Of a DNA stretch of 64,000 nt, positions 46,341 to 54,707 are shown piece by piece. The notes under the pieces were generated by a model. The model was given only the letters and a program-made list of their open reading frames with translations, did no database searches and was not told the origin of the DNA. Source of the DNA: Hymenobacter caeli (GTDB lineage Bacteria > Bacteroidota > Bacteroidia > Cytophagales > Hymenobacteraceae); NCBI RefSeq assembly GCF_013294115.1, contig NZ_JABSNP010000003.1:124001-188000 (forward strand). The letters are read 5' to 3'. The translations under genes and the position numbers were made by a program. How positions within the stretch are numbered: the first letter of the stretch is position 1; each line of letters begins with the position of its first letter.

Positions 46341-46910
46341 ATGTCTTTCTCTTTCCAATTACTGAAAAAACCGTTGCTCGCGCTGGCCCTGAGGCTGGCG
46401 GCCAACTCGCCTTCGTGGGGGCAGGCCGTGCAAACCGATCAAAAACCAAACGTCGATTTCACACGCTACAAAACCTACAACCTCGTGGAGGAAACGGCCC
46501 GCCACGATTCGGCTTCTTCGGATTTGGGCGCGAACGTTTTTGAACTGAAGCGGGCCGTGGCGCACGAAATGGAGGCCCGTGGCTACCGGCGCGCCGCCCG
46601 GCCCGACCTGCTGGTGAACATCGGCATCAGCAGCAAGGAGATGGTGCAAACCCGCGAAACCAACTACCTGAACGACGGGGCCCCGTACTACATCGGCCAG
46701 CGCAGCTACCACTGGCAGGCCCAGAACGTGCCCATCGGCCAGTACCGCGAGGGCACCGCCACCATCGACGTGGTGGACGCCGCCCGCCAGGAGCAAATCT
46801 GGCAGGGCACCACCACGCGCGTCCTCTCGCGCAAGCCCGACAAAGCGGCGCACCAAATCGACAAGGGCGTGGCCGAGGCGTTTGCGAAGTTTCCGGGGCA
46901 GGCGCGCTAG
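46341..46910 (+). CDS. DUF4136 domain protein, exported
   Basis: A 189-residue protein. The N-terminus (MSFSFQLLKKPLLALALRLA) is a signal-like segment without a lipobox Cys, unlike many DUF4136 lipoproteins. The mature part has DFTRYKTYNLVEE, HEMEARGYRRAARPDLLVNIGIS, and a C-terminal GTATIDVVDAARQEQIWQGT typical of DUF4136. This family is found on the periplasmic side of the envelope and its function is unknown. It is convergent with the MocA gene (8-nt gap). Confidence 0.75.
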   Translation: MSFSFQLLKKPLLALALRLAANSPSWGQAVQTDQKPNVDFTRYKTYNLVEETARHDSASSDLGANVFELKRAVAHEMEARGYRRAARPDLLVNIGISSKEMVQTRETNYLNDGAPYYIGQRSYHWQAQNVPIGQYREGTATIDVVDAARQEQIWQGTTTRVLSRKPDKAAHQIDKGVAEAFAKFPGQAR

Positions 46911-46918
46911 GGCCCCGG

Positions 46919-48088
46919 CTACTTGCCGGCGTTGGTGTGGTCGATGAGCTGCTGCACTTCCTTGGTCGATACCTTTTGGCCGGTTTCGGCGGCGCGGTAG
47001 ATGGCTTCGAGCAGCTGCACGTCGCGCAGGCCCATCTCGCCGGGCACGCGGGTGGGCCGGTTGCGGAGGATGCAGTCGGCGAAATCGTCCAGCTGGGTGG
47101 CCTGCTGGTTGAGGTTGGGCAGGTTCATGGGGCCCTGGCTGGTGCGGCCCCGGAGGCCCCCGTAGCCGAAGGCCGGGGCCAGCTCGGCCCAGCCCTTGGG
47201 GCTTTCGGCGCGCAGCAGGGCGGTCATGTTTTCGGTGTAGCGGGTGCGGCAGTCGGCCGTGGCCCCGTCGGCAAACTGGAACTGCCAGTCGATGCCGGCC
47301 TCCACGTTCTTGAACAGCTGCGGGTCGGGGTTGGGGATGAACTTGGCCGTGACCGACACCGGCACCTGGCCCTTGGTGTAGAGGCAGCCCTGCACGCAGT
47401 AAATGCCCATGTCCATGAGCGGGCCCCCGCCGCTCAAGGCCCGGTTCACGCGCCAGCTGGGGGTGCTCAGCCGGAAGCCGTTATCGGCCAGCAGGTGCCG
47501 CACCGGGCCGAACACCTCGCGCTGGCCCAGGCGCATCATCTCCAGGTTGTGGGGCTCGAAATGCAGCCGGTAGCCCACGCTGAACTGCTTGCCGGCCTTT
47601 TGGCAGGCGGCAATCATGCGCCGGGCATCGGCCGCCGACGTGGCCAGCGGTTTCTCGCAGATGACGTGCTTGCCGGCCTGCGCCGCCCGCACCACGTACT
47701 CGGCGTGCAAAGCGTTGGGCAGCACCACGTACACGATGTCGATGGCCGGGTTGTCGATTATCCGGTCGAAGGTTTTATAGTCGTAGATGTTCTGGTCGGG
47801 GATGTTGTACTGCTGCTTCCACTGCGCCGCCTTGGCCGGCGTGCCCGTCACGATGCCCGCCAGCCGGCACCGCTTGGTTTGCTGCAACGCGGGGGCCAGC
47901 TGCCCGGCGCTGTAGCCGCCCAGGCCCACCAGCGCCACGCCCAGCTGGCGGTCAGCGCCGGGGCCCCCGGCCAGCCGGCGCAGGGGCCCCGCCAGGGCGG
48001 CCGTGCCGGCCAGGGCCGCGCCTGTACCGAGCGAGAGGGTGCGCACAAAATTGCGGCGGGAGGGCAGGAAGCCGGGGGCGTTTTTCAT
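46919..48088 (-). CDS. Tat-exported Gfo/Idh/MocA family oxidoreductase
   Basis: The protein is 389 residues from the ATG at 48088; 16 upstream residues in frame are rejected because the Tat signal then sits properly. SRRNFVRTLSLGTG (RR at 11-12) is a twin-arginine motif. The Rossmann NAD(P) fold begins at about 49 (LGVALVGLGGYSAG), and the conserved EKP is at 145-147 in HVICEKPLATS. GGGPLMDMGIYCVQG belongs to the C-terminal substrate domain. Members act on sugars or inositols, and Tat-exported members are often glycosidases or sugar oxidoreductases that fold with bound cofactor. The substrate is unknown. Confidence 0.88.
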   Translation of the reverse strand: MKNAPGFLPSRRNFVRTLSLGTGAALAGTAALAGPLRRLAGGPGADRQLGVALVGLGGYSAGQLAPALQQTKRCRLAGIVTGTPAKAAQWKQQYNIPDQNIYDYKTFDRIIDNPAIDIVYVVLPNALHAEYVVRAAQAGKHVICEKPLATSAADARRMIAACQKAGKQFSVGYRLHFEPHNLEMMRLGQREVFGPVRHLLADNGFRLSTPSWRVNRALSGGGPLMDMGIYCVQGCLYTKGQVPVSVTAKFIPNPDPQLFKNVEAGIDWQFQFADGATADCRTRYTENMTALLRAESPKGWAELAPAFGYGGLRGRTSQGPMNLPNLNQQATQLDDFADCILRNRPTRVPGEMGLRDVQLLEAIYRAAETGQKVSTKEVQQLIDHTNAGK

Positions 48089-48148
48089 GGCGGAAATAAT
48101 TTTTGGGACCAACAAAACCACCCGGGGCGGTGGCAACGGGCCGCGCCG

Positions 48149-48156
48149 GGAAGGTA
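48149..48156 (-). promoter_or_regulatory. TACCTTCC box upstream of the MocA gene
   Basis: TACCTTCC within CTACCTTCCCGG, 60 nt before the MocA start. A very similar CTACCTTCCCCGG lies 35 nt before the aldehyde dehydrogenase start (49808-49815). Both depart from TAnnTTTG in the same way. Confidence 0.25.
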
Positions 48157-48176
48157 GCTGCGGCTGAGCTGGAAAC

Positions 48177-48212
48177 GAAAACGCGGCGGCCCCGTTGCCG
48201 GAGCCGCCGCGT
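48177..48212 (-). terminator. Intrinsic terminator after the aldehyde dehydrogenase
   Basis: ACGCGGCGGC at 48181-48190 pairs with 48203-48212; on the minus strand TTTTC follows. It separates the aldehyde dehydrogenase from the downstream MocA gene. Confidence 0.7.
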
Positions 48213-48233
48213 AAATAGTACGTTGGCCCGCCG

Positions 48234-49772
48234 CTAGATTTTCTCCGGCAGCAGCGTGGCGTCGGGGTAGTTGCCGAGCACGGGCGCGTAGCCCTGCGTG
48301 ACGGCCTCCACCAGCAGGGCCCCGCCCACGAAGGCCCCCTTCCACGACTCGCCCAGGCCGCCGAACGCCTCGGCCCGGTCGCCGCGCGAGCGCAGCGCGT
48401 TCACGCCCACCTTGAAGGCGCGGATTTCCTTGGCCGTGCGGGCCGCCCAGGCCGCGTCGTCCGAAACGACGGCGGCCACCAGGGCCCCGTTCGAGATGTT
48501 CATCTCGCCCACCAACTCCTCCACGCGGTCCACCAGCACCACGCTGTCGATGGGGCCGAAGGGCTCCTTGTAGTACAGCTCGCTCTGGCGGGGCAGGCCC
48601 ACCAGGGCCCGGGGGGCGCGGTAAGCGCTGCGGTCCTGGCCAGGCAGGAACAGGGCATCGTCGAGCTGGCCGTCGTAGAGGGGGGTGGCCCCGGTTTGCA
48701 GGGCGTTGGCGTAGAGGCGGTCGAGGTCTTCGGCTTGGCGGGCGTTGATGACCGGCCCAAAGGCCAGCTCCGGCAGCGGGTCGTAGGGGCCGTCGACCAG
48801 CGTGGGGTTGCCCACCTTCAGGCTCTTGATGACGCCGAGGTACGTTTCGAGGAACTGCGGAAACAGGCGGCGCTCCACTACGAAGCGCACGTAGGCCGTG
48901 CAGCGCTGCTTGCCGTAGTCGTAGCCCTTGCGCAGGTGCTGGGCCAGCAGGTCCCAGTTCGAGAAATTCCAGACGCCGTAGGCGTTCACGCCCTCCATTT
49001 CCAGCATGTAGCGCTTGTGCTGCTGGGTGAGGCCGTCGGCGATGTAGCGGCCGCCCACCCGGCCGCCCACGAAGCTCAGGGCGTCCACGTGCGCGTCCTG
49101 CACCAGGGCTTGGCTCAACGCGGCCCCAGGGCCGCTCACCAGCGACACGGGCAGGCCGCAGCGGCGGGCGATGGCAAAGGCCAGGCTCAGGGAGATGAAG
49201 CCGCCGTCGGTGGGCGTTTTGGCGATGGCGGCGTTGCCGGCCAGGGCCTGCACCAGCACGGCGTGGAAGAGCACCGAAAACGGGTAGTTCCAGGAGGCAA
49301 TGTTGCTCACGAGTCCGATGGGCTGGCGGCCTTGCAGCATGGGCCCGATGTGGTCCACGTACCACCGGGCCCCGTCGATGGCGCGGTCGATGTCGCTGAA
49401 GCCCAGGGCGTAGGTCTTGCCGATTTCCCACATCAGCAGCTTGCCGATGAGGTCGGCCAGGGGCGTGAGCTGGTCGAGGCAGTCGCGCACGCGGCGCTGG
49501 CGCTCGGCCAGGTCGGTGGCGGCCCAGGCGGGGGCTTCGGCCTTGGCGGCGGCCACGGCCCGCAGGGCCACGTCCTGGCTGAGCAGGGGCAGGGCCCCCA
49601 GCTCGGAGCCGTCGACGGGCGAGTGGAAGGCGCGGGGCTGGCCGGGCTCCTGCCAGCGGCCTTCGAGCAGGTTGAGGAAACGCCCTTCCTGGTCGAAGAT
49701 TTCGGGGGCGTGCTCTTTGACCTGTCGCAGCAGGAAGCTGAACTCCACTTGTGGCGAGACGATTTTGGGCAT
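48234..49772 (-). CDS. Aldehyde dehydrogenase family protein
   Basis: A 512-residue NAD(P)-dependent dehydrogenase. N162 in ASWNYPF, K185 in AAIAKTPTDG, E258 in the general-base segment LEMEGVNAYGV, and the nucleophile C291 in GKQRCTAYVRFVV are in place. The usual LELGG reads LEMEG here, and GQRC reads KQRC, so this is a divergent member. Length is normal. It has its own promoter-like box and a terminator. It oxidises an aldehyde to an acid; the substrate cannot be predicted. Confidence 0.87.
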   Translation of the reverse strand: MPKIVSPQVEFSFLLRQVKEHAPEIFDQEGRFLNLLEGRWQEPGQPRAFHSPVDGSELGALPLLSQDVALRAVAAAKAEAPAWAATDLAERQRRVRDCLDQLTPLADLIGKLLMWEIGKTYALGFSDIDRAIDGARWYVDHIGPMLQGRQPIGLVSNIASWNYPFSVLFHAVLVQALAGNAAIAKTPTDGGFISLSLAFAIARRCGLPVSLVSGPGAALSQALVQDAHVDALSFVGGRVGGRYIADGLTQQHKRYMLEMEGVNAYGVWNFSNWDLLAQHLRKGYDYGKQRCTAYVRFVVERRLFPQFLETYLGVIKSLKVGNPTLVDGPYDPLPELAFGPVINARQAEDLDRLYANALQTGATPLYDGQLDDALFLPGQDRSAYRAPRALVGLPRQSELYYKEPFGPIDSVVLVDRVEELVGEMNISNGALVAAVVSDDAAWAARTAKEIRAFKVGVNALRSRGDRAEAFGGLGESWKGAFVGGALLVEAVTQGYAPVLGNYPDATLLPEKI

Positions 49773-49807
49773 GGTGTGTTGGGGGAGGTGGGACGGTGTA
49801 CTACCGG

Positions 49808-49815
49808 GGAAGGTA
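49808..49815 (-). promoter_or_regulatory. TACCTTCC box upstream of the aldehyde dehydrogenase
   Basis: TACCTTCC lies 35 nt before the start at 49772 and matches the box upstream of the neighbouring MocA gene (48149-48156). Confidence 0.25.
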
Positions 49816-50016
49816 GGGCCAGGTTTGCCGCCGGGAAGGCCGGCCCTGGGCCCCGTGGAACGGCTAATGTGCTTGCTGCCTGGGCCGGGGCCCCCGGATG
49901 GGCCCCGAAAGGGCCGGTAGCGTTGGCGGAAATATTATTTCCAACTGCCCCGCACGGCCAGTTTCCGGCCCCGTGCGCCGGCCACCGGCCCCAAACGTGG
50001 CAGCGGGCCCGGCGTT

Positions 50017-50024
50017 TACATTTG
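50017..50024 (+). promoter_or_regulatory. TACATTTG promoter box of the alpha/beta hydrolase
   Basis: An exact TAnnTTTG match only 5 nt before the ATG at 50030. With a start site about 7 nt past the box, the mRNA would begin at the start codon. Confidence 0.55.
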
Positions 50025-50029
50025 CCGGT

Positions 50030-50800
50030 ATGGCCGCTCCCGCTACTTCCCCGCCCACCCTCGTGTTCCTCCACGGCTTTGCCGAAAGCCGCGAGGTGTG
50101 GACCGATTTCACCCGGTCCTTTCCGGCCCACTACCGCCTGCTGGCCCCCAACCTGCCCGGGCACGGCACCAACCGGGCCCCCGTGCCCGATTTCAGCATG
50201 GAAGCCCAGGCGCGCTACGTGGCCCAGTACCTCACCGACAAGGGCGCCGCCGACCCGGTGCTGCTCGTGGCCCACAGCATGGGCGGCTACGTGGCCCTGG
50301 CCCTGGCCGAGCGTTACCCCAGCCGCGTGGCCGGCCTGGCCCTCATCAACTCCACGGCCCTGCCCGACACCGACGAGAAGCGCCTGAACCGCGAGAAAAA
50401 CATCGGCTTCGTGGAGCGCCACGGCGTGGCCAAGTTCATGGACAGCTTCGTGCGGCCGCTGTTCGCGCCCGCCAACCGCGACCGGCTGGCCGAGGCCCGC
50501 GAGCTGCTCGAGGAAATCGGCAAGGCCACGCCGGCCGCCACCTTCGCCGGGGCCCTGCGCGGCATGGCCGCCCGCCCCGACCGCAGCGCCGTGCTGGCCC
50601 GCGCCGCTTTCCCGGTCCTGGCCGTGGCCGGCAAGCACGACGTGGCCGTGCCCTTCGACGACTCGGTGCGCCAAGCGGCGCTGCCCGCCACGGCCGCCGC
50701 CCTGTTCCTGGAAGGCAGCGGCCACCTGGCCTACCTGGAGCAGCCCGACGAGACCCGCCGGGCGGTGCTGGCCCTGGCCAGCGCGGTGTTTGGGGGGTGA
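50030..50800 (+). CDS. Alpha/beta hydrolase
   Basis: The protein is 256 residues from the ATG at 50030; the frame is open 44 codons upstream but crosses a promoter box and has no hydrolase character. Oxyanion strand LVFLHGFAES (11-20), nucleophile Ser83 in VAHSMGGYVAL, acid in VAGKHDVAVPF, and His in EGSGHLAYLEQP complete the triad. It resembles small cytoplasmic esterases and MhpC-type hydrolases; the substrate is unknown. Its stop codon abuts the convergent gene's stop with no spacing. A decayed copy of its 3' end lies at 53027-53180. Confidence 0.88.
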   Translation: MAAPATSPPTLVFLHGFAESREVWTDFTRSFPAHYRLLAPNLPGHGTNRAPVPDFSMEAQARYVAQYLTDKGAADPVLLVAHSMGGYVALALAERYPSRVAGLALINSTALPDTDEKRLNREKNIGFVERHGVAKFMDSFVRPLFAPANRDRLAEARELLEEIGKATPAATFAGALRGMAARPDRSAVLARAAFPVLAVAGKHDVAVPFDDSVRQAALPATAAALFLEGSGHLAYLEQPDETRRAVLALASAVFGG

Positions 50801-51391
50801 TTATTGAATCCGGAACGTGATGGGCAGCACGTAGTATACGCGCACCGGCTGGCCGCGCAGCAGCGCGGGCGACGCGGCGGCGGGCATCGTCCTGAGCACG
50901 CGCAGGGTTTCCTCGTCGAGCGATGGACTGGCGGGACCCACCACTTGCATTTGCTCGATGGCCCCGGTTTCGGTCACTTCAAAGTACACGTATGCCACGC
51001 CCATCTCTTGGTTGACCAGGGCGGCCCTGGGGTAGCGGGTTTGCCGCTGAACCTGGCTTATCAAGTCCCGGGTAGAATAAACAGGCTTGGGTTCAGCGCG
51101 GGCCTTTTCTGAGGTTGGCATTTCGGCAAATACCGGCTGCTGGTCGGCGTAGGCATAGGGCTGGGCCGCAGGAGCCGCGGTAAAATTCAGGGCCAACACC
51201 ACTTTAGCAACCTGGCCGGCCCCGGCCCGCGGGTCGGGCGTACCGGGTTGCCAATTGGGCAGGTGGGCGCGCAGGTAGTCCTGGGCCGTGGCGGCGGCGT
51301 TCACCAGGGCCTTGGCCGCGGTCTTCGGGGGCGGCAAGATGCGGAGGCCACTGGCTTGTTGGCCGCCCGCCAGCTCAAACGCCAGCGCCAC
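50801..51391 (-). CDS. TonB C-terminal domain protein, probably 5'-truncated
   Basis: 196 residues from a GTG inside a palindrome. The C-terminal part (about 105-196) is a TonB-like domain: QTRYPRAALVNQEMGVAYVYFEV, AIEQMQVVGPASPSLDEETLRVLRTMP and VYYVLPITFRIQ (pieces). It lacks the N-terminal membrane helix and Pro-rich spacer of true TonB. The frame continues upstream only to a TAA about 50 nt beyond, with no ATG. The likely start region is occupied by the right arm of a perfect 68-bp palindrome, so the gene seems cut by a rearrangement or the assembly is wrong here. Function is doubtful. Confidence 0.6.
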   Translation of the reverse strand: MALAFELAGGQQASGLRILPPPKTAAKALVNAAATAQDYLRAHLPNWQPGTPDPRAGAGQVAKVVLALNFTAAPAAQPYAYADQQPVFAEMPTSEKARAEPKPVYSTRDLISQVQRQTRYPRAALVNQEMGVAYVYFEVTETGAIEQMQVVGPASPSLDEETLRVLRTMPAAASPALLRGQPVRVYYVLPITFRIQ

Positions 51392-51429
51392 CCGGCCGGG
51401 TGGCGCTGGCGTTTGAGCTGGCGGGCGGC
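51362..51429. repeat. Perfect 68-bp palindrome
   Basis: The arms 51362-51395 and 51396-51429 are exact complements with no loop, centred on CCCGG/CCGGG. The left arm is the coding sequence of the TonB-domain gene, so the right arm is an inverted copy of it. Beyond the arms the match stops abruptly on both sides. Confidence 0.85.
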
Positions 51430-51838
51430 GTTTGAGAATAAAAATTGTTTACAGGCGTTTGCTCACAGCAATGTCGAGCTGCTGCCGGTACCGAAGTACT
51501 TACGCAGTAGCCGTGCAATGGCCCAGTGCCGTTGCCCCCGGCTGGCCCAAGGGAACGGCAATGGGCAAGAAGTGATGAATGAAGCCAACAAGACAAGGTA
51601 TAAATCTATTCAAAAACTTGCTCTACCATCCTGCTTTTACGCATGGACGCCAGAAGGACCAGACGTTTTATAAACCCTTGCACAATCTTCTAAACATTTT
51701 AAATTCATAAATATTATTATATTGCTTATAAATTACTGGTGCAAAGTGCCAATTTCTAGCAAATGAGTCGTGGAAACGCCTGGTAGGGGCGGGAGGCAGC
51801 GAACACAGGAAAATCCAAAACCATTTCTGGCTACGCCG
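51430..51838. other. Non-coding region upstream of the first GT61 gene
   Basis: 409 bases without a supported gene. The first part is GC-rich with no recognisable protein in six frames; 51640-51760 is AT-rich and probably contains the GT61 promoter, although no exact TAnnTTTG box is seen. I looked for transposase remnants and found nothing to support one. Confidence 0.45.
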
Positions 51839-52999
51839 ATGAATCGCTTGGTTACAGCACTGAAAAACGAAGCCAAGGGGCTTGTGAAGCAATTCGCCCG
51901 CCTGGCCGGCTTCCACCTGCTTACCAAGGCGCAGACCGTGGCTTACCTGAAGCCCCACGAGCGGGTGCACCGGCCCGCCGAACTGTTTGAGCTTCCCGAT
52001 GTGTACGACGCGGTGGACCCGGGCCAGTGCATCTTCCAGCGCAAAGACGCGGCGACCCGCCCGTGCCGCGCGTGGTACCACACCCGGGACGGCAAGCCGC
52101 CCGCCGCGCTGCTGCGCAATGGGAGCGTGTGGCTCGACGGCAACGTACTCTGTACCGATTATTTCACGGATCATGTACTGAAAGACAGCCTTAAAATTAA
52201 AAAACGGACAGTGGTGGAAGCCAGGGCACTGGTGGCCCCGTTTAGCCATTACCTGGACCCCGTTTTTATTTGGGGGTATTACGATTTCATGTTTTTAATT
52301 GCGGCCAAGCTATGTCGCATGGCGCAGGCGGTGCCAGAGCTGGCGTTTTCCGACGCCGTGGTGGCCTACCCGCTCTTTGGAACGACTTACGAGCGGGAAT
52401 TTTTATCCTTGCTGGGGTTTTCGCCTGCGCACGTGCTCGACAGCCGCTTGTACAACGTGCAGTCCGCGAACTGCCTGCTAGCCAACGCCGGCTCGTGGTA
52501 TTATCCCAGCCCCAAGGATGTGGAGTTGCTGCGCAACGCTCTGGCCCCCCTCGTCCAGGAGCCGGCCGAAAAACGCATCCGCCTCTACGTCAGTCGGGCG
52601 GGCCGCCGCCGCATCGAGAACGAGGCCGAGTTAGTGGCCATGCTGGAAAGGCACGGGTTCACCGTGATGGAGGACCGGCCGCGCACCTTGGCCGAGCAGC
52701 TGACTCTTTACCACCGGGCGTCGTTCATCGTGGGGCCCCACGGGGCCTCGTTTTCAAACATCATCTGGTGCCAGCCGGGGGCCCACCTGTTCGAGATTTT
52801 CGCGCCCGACTACGCGCCCGATTTCTTCCTCTACCTGGCGCAGCTGGCCGGGGTGGGCTACTCGGCCTGCTGCCAGCCGGCGGCCGGCGGGGGGCAGCTC
52901 CCGCCGATCGAGAGAAACATCCGGGTGGCCGTGGCCGACGTCGAGCGCGGCGTGGTCGCCGCCCTGGCAAAAGCCGCCCTGGCCATGCCAACGCGCTAG
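51839..52999 (+). CDS. GT61-family glycosyltransferase, copy 1
   Basis: The protein is 386 residues from the ATG at 51839 (MNRLVTALKNEAKG); 23 upstream residues in frame are not conserved in the tandem paralogue and are rejected. Motifs of the GT61/DUF563 family are present: FIWGYYDFMFLI, LYVSRAGRRRIENEAEL at about 270, and the C-terminal FIVGPHGASFSNIIWCQPG and LFEIFAPDY. These inverting enzymes decorate polysaccharides, often with xylose-type sugars. The second copy is at 53403-54566. N-terminal halves differ at many positions, but the last 300 bp are nearly identical in DNA. The acceptor is unknown. Confidence 0.85.
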   Translation: MNRLVTALKNEAKGLVKQFARLAGFHLLTKAQTVAYLKPHERVHRPAELFELPDVYDAVDPGQCIFQRKDAATRPCRAWYHTRDGKPPAALLRNGSVWLDGNVLCTDYFTDHVLKDSLKIKKRTVVEARALVAPFSHYLDPVFIWGYYDFMFLIAAKLCRMAQAVPELAFSDAVVAYPLFGTTYEREFLSLLGFSPAHVLDSRLYNVQSANCLLANAGSWYYPSPKDVELLRNALAPLVQEPAEKRIRLYVSRAGRRRIENEAELVAMLERHGFTVMEDRPRTLAEQLTLYHRASFIVGPHGASFSNIIWCQPGAHLFEIFAPDYAPDFFLYLAQLAGVGYSACCQPAAGGGQLPPIERNIRVAVADVERGVVAALAKAALAMPTR

Positions 53000-53026
53000 C
53001 CCGCGTCGGCTTATTATTTCTGATTA

Positions 53027-53180
53027 GCAGTTGGCCGGCACGACGTAGCCGCGCCCTTCGGCGACTTGGTGTGCTTGCCCTGAGCACGGCCCTGTTCCCG
53101 AAGAACAGGCCGCCTCGCGCACCTGGAGCAGCCCGCCGAAACTCGCCGAGCAATGTTGGCCTTGGCCAACGCAGTGTTTG
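53027..53180 (+). pseudogene. Decayed 3' fragment of the alpha/beta hydrolase gene
   Basis: Translating the plus strand gives VGRHDVAAPFGDLVCLP and a stop, then, in frame with the original end, LAHLEQPAETRRAMLALANA followed by VF. These match VAGKHDVAVPFDDSV and LAYLEQPDETRRAVLALASA in the intact hydrolase (50030-50800). There are stops and indels between them. It is a relic of a duplication that carried the hydrolase's end along with GT61. Confidence 0.8.
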
Positions 53181-53402
53181 AAAGGGAACAAATCGGGACA
53201 GGTTGCCGGGGCTAATTGGTTGAGATCTTCGACCCGGTGCCGCGGCGGTTATGGCTTCTGCAAGGGAGGAGGTTAAAAAAACCAGGATTAAAAAATAAAC
53301 AAAGTAATTACCTGCTTTATAGCTTTGTGACGCTCCTTTACGGACCAGGCCGCAGCAGTGAGTCGTGCTGGGAAAGGGTGAAAACCATCACCAAGTTAGC
53401 TC
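53181..53402. other. Leader/promoter region of the second GT61 gene
   Basis: 222 bases without a gene, containing an AT-rich patch and the TAGCTTTG box at 53320-53327. No similarity to the corresponding region of copy 1 beyond a short GAGTCGTG is evident. Confidence 0.4.
53320..53327 (+). promoter_or_regulatory. TAGCTTTG promoter box of GT61 copy 2
   Basis: An exact TAnnTTTG match 75 nt before the ATG at 53403. Confidence 0.5.
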
Positions 53403-54566
53403 ATGGGAAAACTTGTTACTTACTTCAAAACAGTTGGTAAAGAGACTTTTGTGCGCATCGCCCGGCTGGCTGGACGCCGCTTTCTTACTAAAATGCAAAC
53501 CACGGCTTACCTGGCACCCTATGCGCGGCTGTGTCAGCCCGCCGAGCAAGCGGCGCTGCCGGCTGTGTACGACGCCGTGGACCCCACTCAATGCCGTTTT
53601 CCCGGCAGGACAGTCAGCATCCAGCCGGGCCATGCCTGGTACTGCGCGGGCGGGCCCCCGGCCCGCCTGCTGCGCAACGGCGGCGTACAAATGGGTGAAA
53701 ATGTGCTGTGCACCGATTACCACACGGACGAGGTTATCCGCGACAGTTTTCGGCTGGAAAAACGGTCCGTGCTAGTGGCCGATGTGCTGGTAGCTCCCTT
53801 CGCCCACTACCAAGACCCCGTTTTCATTTGGGGGTACTACGACTTCTTATTTATGCTCGCGGCCAAGCTGTGCCGCATCCAGCAGGCGATGCCGGAGCAG
53901 TCGTTTGCCGAAACCACCGTGGCCTACCCGTTGCTGGGCACCTCGTATGAGCAAGAGTTCTTGGCGGTGATGGGCTTTCGACCCGAGTGCATCCGCGACA
54001 GCCGCTTGTACAACGTGCGGGCGGCCACCTGCCTACTGGCCAATAACGGGGACTTCTACTACCCCAGCCCAACGGATGTGGAGCTGCTGCGCAACTGCTT
54101 GGCCCCCCTCATCCAGGAGCCGGCCGAAAAACACGCCCGCCTCTACGTCAGTCGGGCGGGCCGCCGCCGCATCGAGAACGAGGCCGAGCTGGTGGCCATG
54201 CTGGGAAAGTACGGGTTCACCGTAATGGAAGATAAACCGCGCACCTTGGCCGAGCAGCTGACTCTTTACCACCATGCGTCGTTCATCGTGGGGCCCCACG
54301 GGGCCTCGTTTTCAAACATCATCTGGTGCCAGCCGGGGGCCCACCTGTTCGAGATTTTCGCGCCCGACTACGCGCCCGACTATTTCCTTTATTTGGCGCA
54401 GCTGGCCGGGGTGGGCTACTCGGCCTGCTACCAGCCGGCGGCCGGCGGGGGGCAGCTCCCGCCGATCGAGAGAAACATCCGGGTGGCCGTGGCCGACGTC
54501 GAGCGCGGCGTGGTCGCCGCCCTGGCAAAAGCCGCTGGCCTGGCCGGTATCACGGTTCACGCTTAG
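53403..54566 (+). CDS. GT61-family glycosyltransferase, copy 2
   Basis: A 387-residue tandem paralogue of the gene at 51839-52999. It shares YDAVDPTQC, VAPFAHYQDPVFIWGYYDF, LYVSRAGRRRIENEAEL, FIVGPHGASFSNIIWCQPG and the C-terminal GQLPPIERNIRVAVADVERG. The N-terminal half is moderately diverged, while 54245-54535 is nearly identical in DNA to the matching part of copy 1, including silent sites. Different N-terminal acceptor parts with one shared donor-binding C-terminus would fit two related sugar transfers, but that is inference. It is preceded by a relic of the hydrolase gene. Confidence 0.85.
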   Translation: MGKLVTYFKTVGKETFVRIARLAGRRFLTKMQTTAYLAPYARLCQPAEQAALPAVYDAVDPTQCRFPGRTVSIQPGHAWYCAGGPPARLLRNGGVQMGENVLCTDYHTDEVIRDSFRLEKRSVLVADVLVAPFAHYQDPVFIWGYYDFLFMLAAKLCRIQQAMPEQSFAETTVAYPLLGTSYEQEFLAVMGFRPECIRDSRLYNVRAATCLLANNGDFYYPSPTDVELLRNCLAPLIQEPAEKHARLYVSRAGRRRIENEAELVAMLGKYGFTVMEDKPRTLAEQLTLYHHASFIVGPHGASFSNIIWCQPGAHLFEIFAPDYAPDYFLYLAQLAGVGYSACYQPAAGGGQLPPIERNIRVAVADVERGVVAALAKAAGLAGITVHA

Positions 54567-54629
54567 CGGCGTGGCCCAATTCATTAGTGGTTAAGGCTAA
54601 AAAACCCCGGCCATAGGCACGGGCGCGCT

Positions 54630-54637
54630 TATCTTTG
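54630..54637 (+). promoter_or_regulatory. TATCTTTG promoter box of the outer-membrane protein
   Basis: An exact TAnnTTTG match 70 nt before the ATG at 54708. Confidence 0.5.
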
Positions 54638-54707
54638 GGCCGAAATTTATCAGCCGTCGGGCTCCGCTGCTGGGCCGCGCCGGATTTTCTATCCTATTCC
54701 GTTTTTG

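Noticed and set aside
51430..51640. Possible insertion-sequence remnant upstream of GT61 copy 1
   Set aside because: No transposase motif in any frame, no terminal repeats or target duplication; described only as non-coding.
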